This document shows positions 18,323 to 28,274 of a stretch of 32,239 bases of DNA, one piece after another (the stretch's first letter is position 1; the number at the start of each line of letters is the position of its first letter). The notes beneath the pieces were generated by a model. It saw nothing but the letters and a program-made list of their open reading frames with translations, had not been told where the DNA came from and made no database searches. Where the stretch lies: the NCBI GenBank assembly GCA_946630825.1, contig CAMOZG010000006.1, positions 1 to 32,239 of the forward strand, read 5' to 3'. The translations under genes were made by a program, and so were the position numbers. The DNA comes from an uncultured Lachnospiraceae bacterium (GTDB lineage: Bacteria; Bacillota; Clostridia; Lachnospirales; Lachnospiraceae).

Positions 18323-21300
18323 TTGCGCAAAAAGATCTATCGAATGTCGGAGGACAAATTTGATCCGGCATGTGGATTGAAACTTGATACTGACAGACTT
18401 CTGCTTTCCGGAGTTTGCGGCGAGATCTTCGAAGGCTCCTTTGTGGTACGTAGTGACGGGGAGGGGCCGATCCGGGGGATGGTGTATTCCACCAACCCCT
18501 ATATCAGGATCACCAAGCCCAGATTTGACGGCCTGCAGTGCCGCATTACCTTTGCCACGGTACACGGATCTTTTTCCCATGGAGATGTTATCTCCGGGGA
18601 TTTTTATATAGTATGTGCCGGTGTGGATCGAAAGCTTCCCTTTGAGATAACCTTTGGACAGAAGTCCCCTGTGGTGGAGGGGACAGCCATTAAAAATCTG
18701 TCGGATTTTGCGGCTCTTGCCCGGGAACACTGGCAGGCGGCTTTGCGCTTTTTTTCCTCAGATGCCTTTTATGAGGTTATCGAAAATGCCCCTGTTCATA
18801 CCAGACTTTTGTACCGTGGATATAAAAGTGTGGGCATCACCTCTTTTAACATGGAGGAATTTTTAGTAGCCACCGGGCTTAAAAAAAAGATATCATTTTC
18901 CGTGGAGGGGGATGATGATCTAAGCTTTTATGATGTGGATGAAAACCAGAAGCATGTGATCCATGTCAAAAAAAACACCTGGGGCTACATCCATATAGAG
19001 GCTTTCTGCAGGGAGGATTTCATCTCTGTGGAAAGGGAGGATCTCGGCTCCGAGTATTTTATTGGAAGCGATTTGGAGCTGTCCTTTTACATACACCGGG
19101 ATATGCTTCATTCCGGCATAAATAAGGCAGTTATCACCATTAGCGGCGCAGGCATCACAAAGGAGATCGGCATTACCGTATCCACCCGCTCCAAGGAAAT
19201 CTCACAGGAGCATATCCATCACATAGATGAGAGAAAAAGCAGGAGCGCCCTTACGGAGCTCTACATTGACTACAGACTGAAGGCCATTACCACCGGTGAT
19301 TTTTGCAGCAGATCCATTGAGATATTGGATGTGCTCATAGAAGAGCATCCCGACGAGGCAATGTACAAGCTGCAAAAGACCCAGTGCCTCATTGTAAACA
19401 AAAACCGGCAGGAGGCTCTGTGGCAGATATCGGATCTGAAGCGGGAAATAGAGGATAAAAAAAGTACCCAGTGGGCATATCTTATGTATCTGTGTACCCT
19501 TCTTGAGCAGGAGGACACCTATGTGGACAAGCTGACTGCCGAGATAGAGGGGATACTTCTTTTGCATCCCGAGGATGTGAGGATATTCTGGTTTTTGCTT
19601 TTTTTGCGTACCGATTACATCAATGATTCCAGGCGTAAGCTAAGTGACATCCGAAACTGGGTGGAGGCAGGATTCCACAGTCCCTATCTCTATATCGAGG
19701 CATACCGGATATACCAGAGTGACCCCTATCTCTTTAATGAGCTTTCCGACTTTGCCATTAATATCATGCTGTGGGCTGCCAGACATGGGCAGATCTCCGT
19801 GAATTTGGCAGAGCAGTTTCAGGAGCTTTTGGCAGATCAAAAGGCATTTGATGTCAGGGTCTATCGCCTGGCAGGATATATATATGACAGATATCCCCAG
19901 AAGGATCTGCTTTTTGCCATAGTAGCATATCTTTTAAGGGGAAATATGATAGGAAAGGCTTATCTGGATTTTTACCGGATGGCTATTGATAAGGAGATCA
20001 AGCTTACGGGGCTTTATGAGGCATATATCATGTCACTGCCTGCAGACTATGTGGAAAAGCTGCCTGAGCTTGTGACCTTGTATTTCAGGTATGAAAACAA
20101 CCTGTCATATGAGAAAAAAGCCTTTGTATATGCCAATGTGATCACCTACAAAAAGGAAGATCCGAAGCTTTATGACCAGTATAAAAAGACCATACAGCGG
20201 TTTTCCCTGGAGCATATGGCAAAGGGTGATATAGATGACAATTTAGGACTGTGCTACGCAGATCTTTTGGAATCCGGCATAATGGATCACGATATTGCCT
20301 GCGATATGGAGCAGTTTATCTTTACCAACAAGGTCATTACCCTCCATGACAATATAAACAGTGTTATTGTATTTGAGGACTCTCTGGATGCTCCCCACAG
20401 GGCGGCAGTCCATGATTACGGAGCCTTTGTGCCCATATTTACCGGTGACTACCAGGTCTTTTTGGAGACAAGTGACGGAAGCCTTATATCGGATCCCGCA
20501 TATTACAGCGTACAGCCCATATTCAATGCTTCACAATATGTGGAGCGGTTAAGTGTACTTTCCAATGAGACCCTGCCTTATTTTCTATACAACCAGTACA
20601 GGCACAGATCTCCGGATGATTTCACTCCGGCAGAGCTTGATAGGATCGGTGACTTTTTGGAAAGCGATATAATAGATCCTGAGTATAAGCTTCGCAGGCT
20701 TCCGTTTTTCTCCCAGGTATTAAAGCTTTCCGACAGGGAAAAGCCAATTATAGACTACCTGATAAAAAGCGGAAATTACAAAAAGCTGGATACGGAGACC
20801 GGCACCCATGTCATGGATATACTCATAATTTCGGATGAGTATGACTATGCCTACGATATGCTTTTAAACAGCTATGGCATCACAGCTTCCTCCAAATCCC
20901 TTTTGCGTCTTATAACCGACAGATGCAAAAAGACAGAAAAGGAAACGGATGATTTTCTGATCGCCATGTGTGCATATCTGATGCAGCAGTATCTTTTTTC
21001 GGATGCCACTTTAAGCTATCTGAATAACTACTATGTGGGTCCCACCTTTCTCATGGAAAGCGTGTGGAAATTTGCCTATGCCAATGAACTGCCTACAGGG
21101 CTTATAGAAGAGCGGATACTGACCCAGATGCTATATACCGAGGATATGGGAGAGGATTCCGGTGAGATATTTGAAGCCTATATGAAAAAGCGGGTGTCCC
21201 CCATGATAGTGGAGGCATATCTCACCTATTGGAGCCGTACCTATCTAATATCCGAAAAAAAGATCCCGGAGCTCATATTCGGTTATCTGATACCAAAGTA

Positions 21301-21892
21301 TGACAAGTCGGATGGGATGAACGACAGCGAAAAGCTGGCACTCCTTAAATACTTTTGTAAAAACAGGGGAGCCGCCGCGGACAACGAAGTTATATTTGAG
21401 CAGCTTCTGCGGGAGAGCATAAAGAAAAACATAGTTTTCTCCTTTTACCGGGAGGTGGACAGAAAGTACATCACCAGATTCCATCTCTATGACAAGCGCT
21501 ATGTGGAGTACCACGACAAGCCGGGGATGGATATGAGGATATCCTACCGGGATGCTTCCGGTGATCCCTGTGAGAGCAGGATGAATGAGGTGTATGACGG
21601 CATCTATGTAAAGCAGTTTGTCATGTTTTTCGGAGATACCATCAAATACAGACTTTATGACCAGTCGGCGCCGGAGAGCATCCTCCATGAAGGAGAGCTT
21701 ACCATATCCGACAATATCTATCAGGATGAACCCGGCAGATATGGTCTTATAAACCGGATGAAAAGTGATGTACTGTACCGGAATGAAAGAGAGCTTATTG
21801 AGGATATGACCCTTTACAAAAAGTTGGAGTACACTGCCGGACAGTTGTTTTATCCCTTAATGGGTAAAAATTCCACCGAGAGGAAAAATTAG
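18323..21892 (+). CDS. Large (about 1189 aa) uncharacterised protein: N-terminal beta-rich region, long alpha-helical repeat/solenoid-like middle, C-terminal beta-rich region (tentatively DUF5717-like)
   Basis: Long intact ORF with TTG start and upstream aggga. Middle rich in paired-helix segments (e.g. SIEILDVLIEEHPDEAMYKLQKTQCLIVNKNRQEAL). DUF name is from memory, not a search. Confidence 0.75.
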   Translation: MRKKIYRMSEDKFDPACGLKLDTDRLLLSGVCGEIFEGSFVVRSDGEGPIRGMVYSTNPYIRITKPRFDGLQCRITFATVHGSFSHGDVISGDFYIVCAGVDRKLPFEITFGQKSPVVEGTAIKNLSDFAALAREHWQAALRFFSSDAFYEVIENAPVHTRLLYRGYKSVGITSFNMEEFLVATGLKKKISFSVEGDDDLSFYDVDENQKHVIHVKKNTWGYIHIEAFCREDFISVEREDLGSEYFIGSDLELSFYIHRDMLHSGINKAVITISGAGITKEIGITVSTRSKEISQEHIHHIDERKSRSALTELYIDYRLKAITTGDFCSRSIEILDVLIEEHPDEAMYKLQKTQCLIVNKNRQEALWQISDLKREIEDKKSTQWAYLMYLCTLLEQEDTYVDKLTAEIEGILLLHPEDVRIFWFLLFLRTDYINDSRRKLSDIRNWVEAGFHSPYLYIEAYRIYQSDPYLFNELSDFAINIMLWAARHGQISVNLAEQFQELLADQKAFDVRVYRLAGYIYDRYPQKDLLFAIVAYLLRGNMIGKAYLDFYRMAIDKEIKLTGLYEAYIMSLPADYVEKLPELVTLYFRYENNLSYEKKAFVYANVITYKKEDPKLYDQYKKTIQRFSLEHMAKGDIDDNLGLCYADLLESGIMDHDIACDMEQFIFTNKVITLHDNINSVIVFEDSLDAPHRAAVHDYGAFVPIFTGDYQVFLETSDGSLISDPAYYSVQPIFNASQYVERLSVLSNETLPYFLYNQYRHRSPDDFTPAELDRIGDFLESDIIDPEYKLRRLPFFSQVLKLSDREKPIIDYLIKSGNYKKLDTETGTHVMDILIISDEYDYAYDMLLNSYGITASSKSLLRLITDRCKKTEKETDDFLIAMCAYLMQQYLFSDATLSYLNNYYVGPTFLMESVWKFAYANELPTGLIEERILTQMLYTEDMGEDSGEIFEAYMKKRVSPMIVEAYLTYWSRTYLISEKKIPELIFGYLIPKYDKSDGMNDSEKLALLKYFCKNRGAAADNEVIFEQLLRESIKKNIVFSFYREVDRKYITRFHLYDKRYVEYHDKPGMDMRISYRDASGDPCESRMNEVYDGIYVKQFVMFFGDTIKYRLYDQSAPESILHEGELTISDNIYQDEPGRYGLINRMKSDVLYRNERELIEDMTLYKKLEYTAGQLFYPLMGKNSTERKN

Positions 21893-21901
21893 GGGTATGT
21901 G

Positions 21902-23173
21902 ATGCAGACAGACACCAGGGACGAGCTGGGGGTATATTACGGACTGGATATCAGTAATAAATATGCCATGATCAGCTACTATCAACTTAATATGGATGGA
22001 CCTGTGACTATCAGCACCGTAGCCGGTTCCGAGGTGTATCTGATACCCATGTTTTTGGCAAAGCGAAGAGGCATGGCACAGTGGTTTTTCGGAGACGAAG
22101 CCCGCAGACAGGTTGGCATGGGGCTGGCATACGGAGTGGACCGGCTCTATGAGAGAGCGCTTATGCGGGAAAAGGTGGTTGTGGACGCCGAGGAATTTTT
22201 AGCGGTAGACCTCTTTGTCATTTTTTTAAGAAAGCTTATGTCCATGCCGGTTCCCCTGATGCGGGGCAGCTTTTTAAAAAAGCTTACCATTACCGTGGAG
22301 GAGCTTACCATGGAAGCAAAGGAGCTTTTTTCTTTAGTGGCTCAGAAGCTTTCCATCTCCGGCAGCAAGCTGTCACTTTTTGACTATCGGGAGTGCTTTT
22401 ATTACTATGTGTTAAATCAGACCCCATCTCTTTTTTTACATGATGTGGTCTTGTATCACTATGATGAAAACCACATGATAAGTTACAAGCTGACCCGCGA
22501 TCAGTCCTATACACCACAGATAGTCCATCTAAAGACCACTGATGTGGGGCGGCTTTTGGACAACAGGGATGAGACCTTTTACAAGATCGTCTCGGAGGAT
22601 ATGAACAAGTCATACATATCCTCGGTGTATCTGACGGGGGACGGCTTTGACGGCGACTGGCTGAAAAGATCCCTGGAGGTCTTGTGTAAGGGTCGCAGGG
22701 TATTCATGGGGAAAAACCTCTTTTCCAAGGGTGCCTGCCATGCCGGACTGGTTCGTGACGGAAAAAAGGACTGGCCCTTTTTGTTCATAGGAGATCATGA
22801 ACTTAAGGTAAATGTGTCCATAAAGGTTTTGGATAAAAATGAGATGCAGTTTGTCACCCTTTTATCTGCGGGAGAAAACTGGTTTGATGTAAAGGGGGAG
22901 TGCGAGGTCATATTAGACGGAACCAAAGAGGTGGAGTTCTGGATACAAAGACCTGACAGCCGTCAGGCAACGGTAGAGCTTTTAGAGCTTAATGACCTGC
23001 CGGACAGGGACAACCGTACCACCAGACTTCGGATACTGGTGACTCCCATATCCGACAGGGATATCCGCATCAATATCCGGGACTTGGGCTTCGGTGAAGT
23101 GGTGAGATCCAGCGGCAAGGTCTGGGAGCATGTGATTCATGTGAATATGGAGGACGGAATATGGGCGAACTGA
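21902..23173 (+). CDS. Divergent Hsp70/actin-fold-like protein of unknown function (tentatively DUF5716-like)
   Basis: YYGLDISNKYAMISYY (phosphate-1-like), VYLIPMFLAKRRGMAQWFFGDEARRQ (Hsp70-like IPS...GdaA), VYLTGDGFDGDWLKRSLEVLCKGRRVFMGKNLFSKGACHAGL (adenosine-motif-like), beta-rich C-terminus with LPDRDNRTTRLRI. GTG at 21899 or ATG at 21902. Confidence 0.65.
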   Translation: MQTDTRDELGVYYGLDISNKYAMISYYQLNMDGPVTISTVAGSEVYLIPMFLAKRRGMAQWFFGDEARRQVGMGLAYGVDRLYERALMREKVVVDAEEFLAVDLFVIFLRKLMSMPVPLMRGSFLKKLTITVEELTMEAKELFSLVAQKLSISGSKLSLFDYRECFYYYVLNQTPSLFLHDVVLYHYDENHMISYKLTRDQSYTPQIVHLKTTDVGRLLDNRDETFYKIVSEDMNKSYISSVYLTGDGFDGDWLKRSLEVLCKGRRVFMGKNLFSKGACHAGLVRDGKKDWPFLFIGDHELKVNVSIKVLDKNEMQFVTLLSAGENWFDVKGECEVILDGTKEVEFWIQRPDSRQATVELLELNDLPDRDNRTTRLRILVTPISDRDIRINIRDLGFGEVVRSSGKVWEHVIHVNMEDGIWAN

Positions 23174-23988
23174 TCTATTGCAGACATCAGATTGCTGCCA
23201 ATCCATTGTATATAGAGGATTCTTCCCACAATGTATACTCTCTGGAGGAACTGTGCTATTATATCAGACAGAATCCCTATCTGGTCACAAAGGAGATCAT
23301 GTCAAAGGAGCTGTGCGACTGGATCAGGGACGAGCTTTTGGATGAAGAGCTTTCGGATCAGCTTTCCACAGCTATTGACGAGGGACTTCCACTGCATCTG
23401 TTTGTGACCAAGCTTTTGTCAGGCTGCGGATATCTGACCATCAAAGAGATCAGGGATATAGTGGAGCTAATAGCCGATCTGGAAAGCCTTACGGATGCGG
23501 AGAGGAAAAAGGTTCACGCTGATGAGCTGATGCGATCCGGCAGGCTTACGGAAGCCATATACAGCTATGACAGTATACTCTCCGAGGAGGAGGGAATGTC
23601 AGACGAGCTTCAGGCTCTGATATACCACAACAGGGGAACTGCCTTTGCCTGGCTTTTCTTTTTTGAGGAGGCATCCCTGTCATATGAAAAGGCATTTAAT
23701 CTGGGGAAAAAGATAGAGTCTCTTTCCGGCATGCTTTTTTCGGCAGCCCTTATGAACGAGGACACCAGATTTAATATGCTGGCGGAGAAGTATCATGTGA
23801 CTCAAAATGTCATAAAGGATGTTAAAGACGATATCGACACACTGGCATCCTCTGAGGAGATCCAGGGCTTTGTCCAGAAGCTTAAGAGACTCAGGGGTGA
23901 TTACAGTGACCAGACCACATATATGGAACAGATTATGTATATTATATCCGGATTTACAAATGATTATAAGAAGGTAAGCGGGCTTTGA
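23161..23988 (+). CDS. Uncharacterised TPR-like protein
   Basis: Helical repeat-like DAERKKVHADELMRSGRLTEAIYSYDSILSEEEGMSDELQALIYHNRGTAFAWLFFFEEASLSYEKAFNLG; overlaps the previous gene by 13 nt. Confidence 0.7.
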   Translation: MGELIYCRHQIAANPLYIEDSSHNVYSLEELCYYIRQNPYLVTKEIMSKELCDWIRDELLDEELSDQLSTAIDEGLPLHLFVTKLLSGCGYLTIKEIRDIVELIADLESLTDAERKKVHADELMRSGRLTEAIYSYDSILSEEEGMSDELQALIYHNRGTAFAWLFFFEEASLSYEKAFNLGKKIESLSGMLFSAALMNEDTRFNMLAEKYHVTQNVIKDVKDDIDTLASSEEIQGFVQKLKRLRGDYSDQTTYMEQIMYIISGFTNDYKKVSGL

Positions 23989-25172
23989 GTTTTTTTGGCA
24001 AAAAAAATAAAAAGAAAGAGGAGCTGGATGCTTCCTTTGAAAAGGTCTTAAATGAGATCCAGGAAATAGACGACTGGAACAATCCCCAAAAGACGGTTCA
24101 CTATATTTTGGATTCCTGCGAGCAGATCATTGCCCTTACCAAGCAGATCCAGGCTCAGGACGCAGAGATCAATGTGCTGACAAACTACATGGAGGATATT
24201 TTAACCATTAAAAACCTCCCTAAGAACAAAAAGGATGATCTCTATATAGTGGCAAAAAATTTGGAGGAGCTGGACAAATCCAAAAAGACCTACGAAGGAA
24301 AATCTCCACCTCTTACAGACGAACAGTTCATGACCTTAGCTGAAGATGACGAGGGCATACCTGATGTCATAAAACGGATGCAGGAAAATGAGAAGTACCA
24401 GTCTGTAGAAAATAAAAATATGCGTGCCCTTGAGGCAGCCAAAAGCGAATATGAGATAGAGCGTGACAGGATCATGGTATCAAACAGGCTCCTTGCCAGG
24501 ATAACCATGCTCATGGCGATCACATTTATGTCCTTTTTGTTTTTGTTCTTTGTCATCCGGGAGAATGTCAAGATAGATATATCGGCATATCTTCTGGTGC
24601 TGCTTTTTGCCACAGCGGTGGGGATATTTATCATCTTTTTAAGAAGCTCCCATAACAGGCGAAAAAACAGGGAACTGATCAGGTCCATAAATAAGACTAT
24701 TTCGGCTTTAAATGTGGTCAGGATGAAATACGCCAATGTGACCCGTGCCATATCCTACGAACAGGAAAAGTACAAAGTCACCACCTCGGCAGAGCTTAAC
24801 TACCTCTGGGACAGATATGTGGAAATGGTAAGAGCCAGGGATCAGTATGCCAAGGACAATGATGATTACGAGTATTTTATGGCAAGGCTTATGAGGCTTT
24901 TGGCAAAGCTGGATCTCCACGACAAAAAAATATGGAGATCCCAGGTGGCAGCCATAGCCCATGAGGATATCATGGACAAGCTTTATCACAATATAAATCT
25001 CAGACGCAAAAAGGTTAAGCTTCGGAAAGAAGAAAACCTAAACGCAGTGAAAAGCGAGAGGATAGAGATCGACAAGATGATGAAGGAGCATAATTACTAT
25101 ACTCCCGAGGTCTTGGAGATCATCTCCTCAGTGGACAAGATCTGCGGGTTGTCTGCCTATGAAATGAATTAG
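23985..25172 (+). CDS. Coiled-coil membrane protein with a central two-TM hairpin
   Basis: TTG start inside TTGA overlapping the previous stop. Charged/helical flanks around [19 protein letters not shown] and [21 protein letters not shown]. Confidence 0.7.
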   Translation: MSFFGKKNKKKEELDASFEKVLNEIQEIDDWNNPQKTVHYILDSCEQIIALTKQIQAQDAEINVLTNYMEDILTIKNLPKNKKDDLYIVAKNLEELDKSKKTYEGKSPPLTDEQFMTLAEDDEGIPDVIKRMQENEKYQSVENKNMRALEAAKSEYEIERDRIMVSNRLLARITMLMAITFMSFLFLFFVIRENVKIDISAYLLVLLFATAVGIFIIFLRSSHNRRKNRELIRSINKTISALNVVRMKYANVTRAISYEQEKYKVTTSAELNYLWDRYVEMVRARDQYAKDNDDYEYFMARLMRLLAKLDLHDKKIWRSQVAAIAHEDIMDKLYHNINLRRKKVKLRKEENLNAVKSERIEIDKMMKEHNYYTPEVLEIISSVDKICGLSAYEMN

Positions 25173-25192
25173 GAAAGAAAGAAGGAAAGAAA

Positions 25193-26647
25193 ATGAAGAT
25201 CAGAACCAGATACGCACCCTCACCCACAGGCAGGATGCACGTAGGAAACTTAAGAACTGCTTTATATGCATATCTTATTTCAAAGCATGAGGGCGGCGAT
25301 TTTATATTAAGAATAGAGGATACCGACAGGGAAAGGTACGTGGATGAGGCAGAAGAGATAATCTATCGGACCATGGAAGCCTGCGGTCTGGAATATGACG
25401 AAGGGCCTGACAAGGATGGGGGAGTAGGTCCCTATGTCCAGTCAAAAAGGCAGGAAGCCGGGATCTATATGAAGTATGCAAAGGAACTTATAGACAAGGG
25501 CGAGGCTTATTACTGCTTCTGTGACGAAGAGCGCTTAGCTTCCCTTGCATGCACCACTGATGATGAGGGCAAGACCTACACCATCTATGACAAGCACTGT
25601 CTGGGACTTTCTCCCCAGGAGATCCAGAAAAATTTAGATGAGGGGAAGCCCTTTGTGATCCGTCAAAACAACCCCAGAGAGGGTGTCACAAGCTTTGATG
25701 ATGAGATCTACGGTCATATAGAGGTGGACAACAGTGAACTGGATGATATGATACTTATTAAATCCGACGGCTATCCCACCTATAATTTTGCCAATGTGGT
25801 GGACGACCATCTCATGGGCATAACCCATGTGGTGAGGGGAAATGAATATCTGTCCTCATCACCGAAGTACAATCGTCTCTATGAAGCCTTTGGCTGGGAG
25901 ATACCCACCTACATCCACTGTCCCCTTATCACCGATGAGGAGCATAAGAAGCTTTCAAAAAGAAGCGGACACTCCTCCTTTGAGGATTTGGTGGAGCAGG
26001 GCTTTTTGCCGGAGACCGTGGTGAATTTTGTGGCGCTTTTGGGCTGGAGCCCTGCGGATAACAAGGAGATCATGAGCCTGGATGAGCTGGTGGCTTCCTT
26101 TGATTATCACCATATAAATAAATCCCCGGCTGTATTTGATATGACAAAGCTTCGCTGGATGAACGGCGAATATCTGCATGCCATGGATCCTGACAGGTTT
26201 TATGAAATGGCTTTGCCCACCCTTAAGGAGGCTGTGAGATCAGATGTGGATCTAAGGCGGGTGGCTGCCATGGTACAGTCCAGGATCGAGCTTTTTTCCG
26301 ATATACCGGAAATGGTGGATTTCATAGACGAGGTGCCGGAGTATGACATATCCCTGTATACTCATAAAAAGATGAAGACAGACGGGGAAAAATCCCTTGC
26401 CCTCTTAAAGGAGGTGCTGCCTTTGTTGGAGGCTACGGATGACTATTCCAATGATGCGCTGTTTTCCCTTTTAAAGTCCTATGGGGATGAACATGAATTC
26501 AAGGTGGGTTATGTGATGTGGCCCATCCGTACGGCACTTTCCGGAAAGCCCATGACCCCGGCAGGAGCCACGGAGCTATTGGAACTTTTAGGCAAGGAGG
26601 AATCCCTTCGCCGTATCAATGAGGCTATTAAAAAACTTACAGCCTAG
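25193..26647 (+). CDS. gltX: Glutamyl-tRNA synthetase
   Basis: [24 protein letters not shown] (HIGH-type region), [26 protein letters not shown] (KMSKS-like region). Confidence 0.96.
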   Translation: MKIRTRYAPSPTGRMHVGNLRTALYAYLISKHEGGDFILRIEDTDRERYVDEAEEIIYRTMEACGLEYDEGPDKDGGVGPYVQSKRQEAGIYMKYAKELIDKGEAYYCFCDEERLASLACTTDDEGKTYTIYDKHCLGLSPQEIQKNLDEGKPFVIRQNNPREGVTSFDDEIYGHIEVDNSELDDMILIKSDGYPTYNFANVVDDHLMGITHVVRGNEYLSSSPKYNRLYEAFGWEIPTYIHCPLITDEEHKKLSKRSGHSSFEDLVEQGFLPETVVNFVALLGWSPADNKEIMSLDELVASFDYHHINKSPAVFDMTKLRWMNGEYLHAMDPDRFYEMALPTLKEAVRSDVDLRRVAAMVQSRIELFSDIPEMVDFIDEVPEYDISLYTHKKMKTDGEKSLALLKEVLPLLEATDDYSNDALFSLLKSYGDEHEFKVGYVMWPIRTALSGKPMTPAGATELLELLGKEESLRRINEAIKKLTA

Positions 26648-26695
26648 TGTATCCGTTTCCAAATAAGTCGAGGTATTTAAAAACGGCTACACTAG
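26644..26695. repeat. Long hairpin CTAGTGTATCCGTTT ... AAACGGCTACACTAG overlapping the gltX stop codon
   Basis: 15-nt arms with one mismatch, nested AAATA/TATTT; TAG stop is 26645-26647. No strong T-run afterwards. Confidence 0.88.
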
Positions 26696-26702
26696 AGTTT
26701 AC

Positions 26703-26758
26703 ATTCGTCAAATGTCCTGTGGAAAGAGAGTAGAAAGGACAAAATTTGCTTGACGAAT
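26703..26758 (+). promoter_or_regulatory. Putative 5'-leader hairpin sequestering SD and start region of the helicase gene
   Basis: ATTCGTCAA (26703-26711) pairs with TTGACGAAT (26750-26758). Nested TGTCCT (26713-26718) pairs with AGGACA (26736-26741), which includes part of the aaagga SD. Confidence 0.65.
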
Positions 26759-28248
26759 ATCAAAGGGAGGCAGTTTCGCATTTTGACGGTCCCTGTCTTA
26801 TTATTGCCGGACCCGGATCCGGCAAAACAAAATGCATAGTAGAAAGAACCAAAAATCTGATCAAAAAAGGCATTTTGCCGGGGCAGATCCTTGTGATAAC
26901 ATTTACAAGGGATGCAGCCGGAGAGATGGAGATGAGATATCTCCGGGACAAAGGCCCCGGCGGAGTGCACTTTTCTACTTTTCACAGTCTTTTTTACCAT
27001 ATTCTATCCGACAGATTCGGGCATGAGAGTCTAAAGCCCACGACACAAAAGGAGAAAGAGACCTTTTATGACAGGCTTGGATCCGATACCAAAAAGCTGT
27101 TGGAAAATGAACCCGCCACCTTAAAAAAGTGGCAGGGTGTATTTTCTTATATTCTTATTGATGAATACCAGGACATAAATCAGGAGCAGTTTGAGATCGT
27201 AGAACTTCTGGCAGGACAGAAGAAGAATATATTTGCGGTAGGGGATGATGACCAGGCAATATATTCTTTCAGGGGTTCCGATCCTAAATTCATGCTGTCA
27301 TTTTCTAAGCATTATCCCGGGGCAGCCATTATCAGACTTAAGAACAACTACAGATCCGCAAGGCAGATTACCGTAAGCAGCAACAGTCTCATATCCCATA
27401 ATAAGATAAGATATGAAAAGGAGATATGCTCCCACCGGGATGCCTTTGGGAAAATGCGATTTATAAGGTGCATGGATGAGACTAAAGAGTGTGAATATGT
27501 GGTGGAAATGGCAAGGAAAATATTAGCGGGAAGCCGGGATGCCACCGTAGGGATCCTTTTTAGAAACAGATATGAGAGTTCGCTTATAAAAGAATATTTC
27601 ATGTCAGAGCATATTCCCTTTTTCTCCGGGGAAAAGCTTCCCTCACTAAGGGATCACTTTATTTTCCGGGATCTGTGCGCCATGCTAAAGTTGGGCTTTG
27701 GCAGGGCAGATGATACTGATGTCATGAGGGCAAGGGAGGTATTCGGCATGGATCACGAAAAAATTGGAATGGTGGTGGGAAAACTTTCTCCCTGTGCCGG
27801 TATAAATTATCTCTGCAAGGGCGCAGGATATATGAACTATCTCCATGTCAGGGCAGGGGGCGATCCTGTGGAAAAGCAGAAGCTTATCCAGACCTTAAAT
27901 GGTATAAAGGATATTTTCTTTAAGATAAGATCTCGGGAGGATTTTTTTTCTTTCATTGAAGCCGGAGAGGAAAAGTCAAAGGATGAGGAGAATAAAAGAG
28001 TGGGGCTTTATACCTTTCACGGTTCAAAGGGATTGGAATTTGATCATGTGATCATTTTGGATGTAAACGAGGGCATCACGCCCCAGGCAAAGGCAGAAGA
28101 TATGGAAGAGGAGCGAAGGGTATTTTACGTGGCAATCACCCGGGCAAAGGATACTCTTACCCTTTTGACTCTGGATCGACATAATAATAAAAAGGTATAC
28201 CCCTCCAGGTTCATAGAGGAGATGCAAAAAAGATTGAAAAATTCTTAA
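26746..28248 (+). CDS. Compact UvrD/PcrA/Rep-like SF1 DNA helicase
   Basis: IIAGPGSGKT, VITFTRDAAGEM, ILIDEYQDIN, VGDDDQAIYSFRGSDP, LKNNYRSARQI, GLYTFHGSKGLEFDHVIIL, EERRVFYVAITRAKDTLTLL; TTG start. Confidence 0.92.
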   Translation: MLDEYQREAVSHFDGPCLIIAGPGSGKTKCIVERTKNLIKKGILPGQILVITFTRDAAGEMEMRYLRDKGPGGVHFSTFHSLFYHILSDRFGHESLKPTTQKEKETFYDRLGSDTKKLLENEPATLKKWQGVFSYILIDEYQDINQEQFEIVELLAGQKKNIFAVGDDDQAIYSFRGSDPKFMLSFSKHYPGAAIIRLKNNYRSARQITVSSNSLISHNKIRYEKEICSHRDAFGKMRFIRCMDETKECEYVVEMARKILAGSRDATVGILFRNRYESSLIKEYFMSEHIPFFSGEKLPSLRDHFIFRDLCAMLKLGFGRADDTDVMRAREVFGMDHEKIGMVVGKLSPCAGINYLCKGAGYMNYLHVRAGGDPVEKQKLIQTLNGIKDIFFKIRSREDFFSFIEAGEEKSKDEENKRVGLYTFHGSKGLEFDHVIILDVNEGITPQAKAEDMEEERRVFYVAITRAKDTLTLLTLDRHNNKKVYPSRFIEEMQKRLKNS

Positions 28249-28274
28249 CAATCATTTATAGTAGGAATAGTGCG

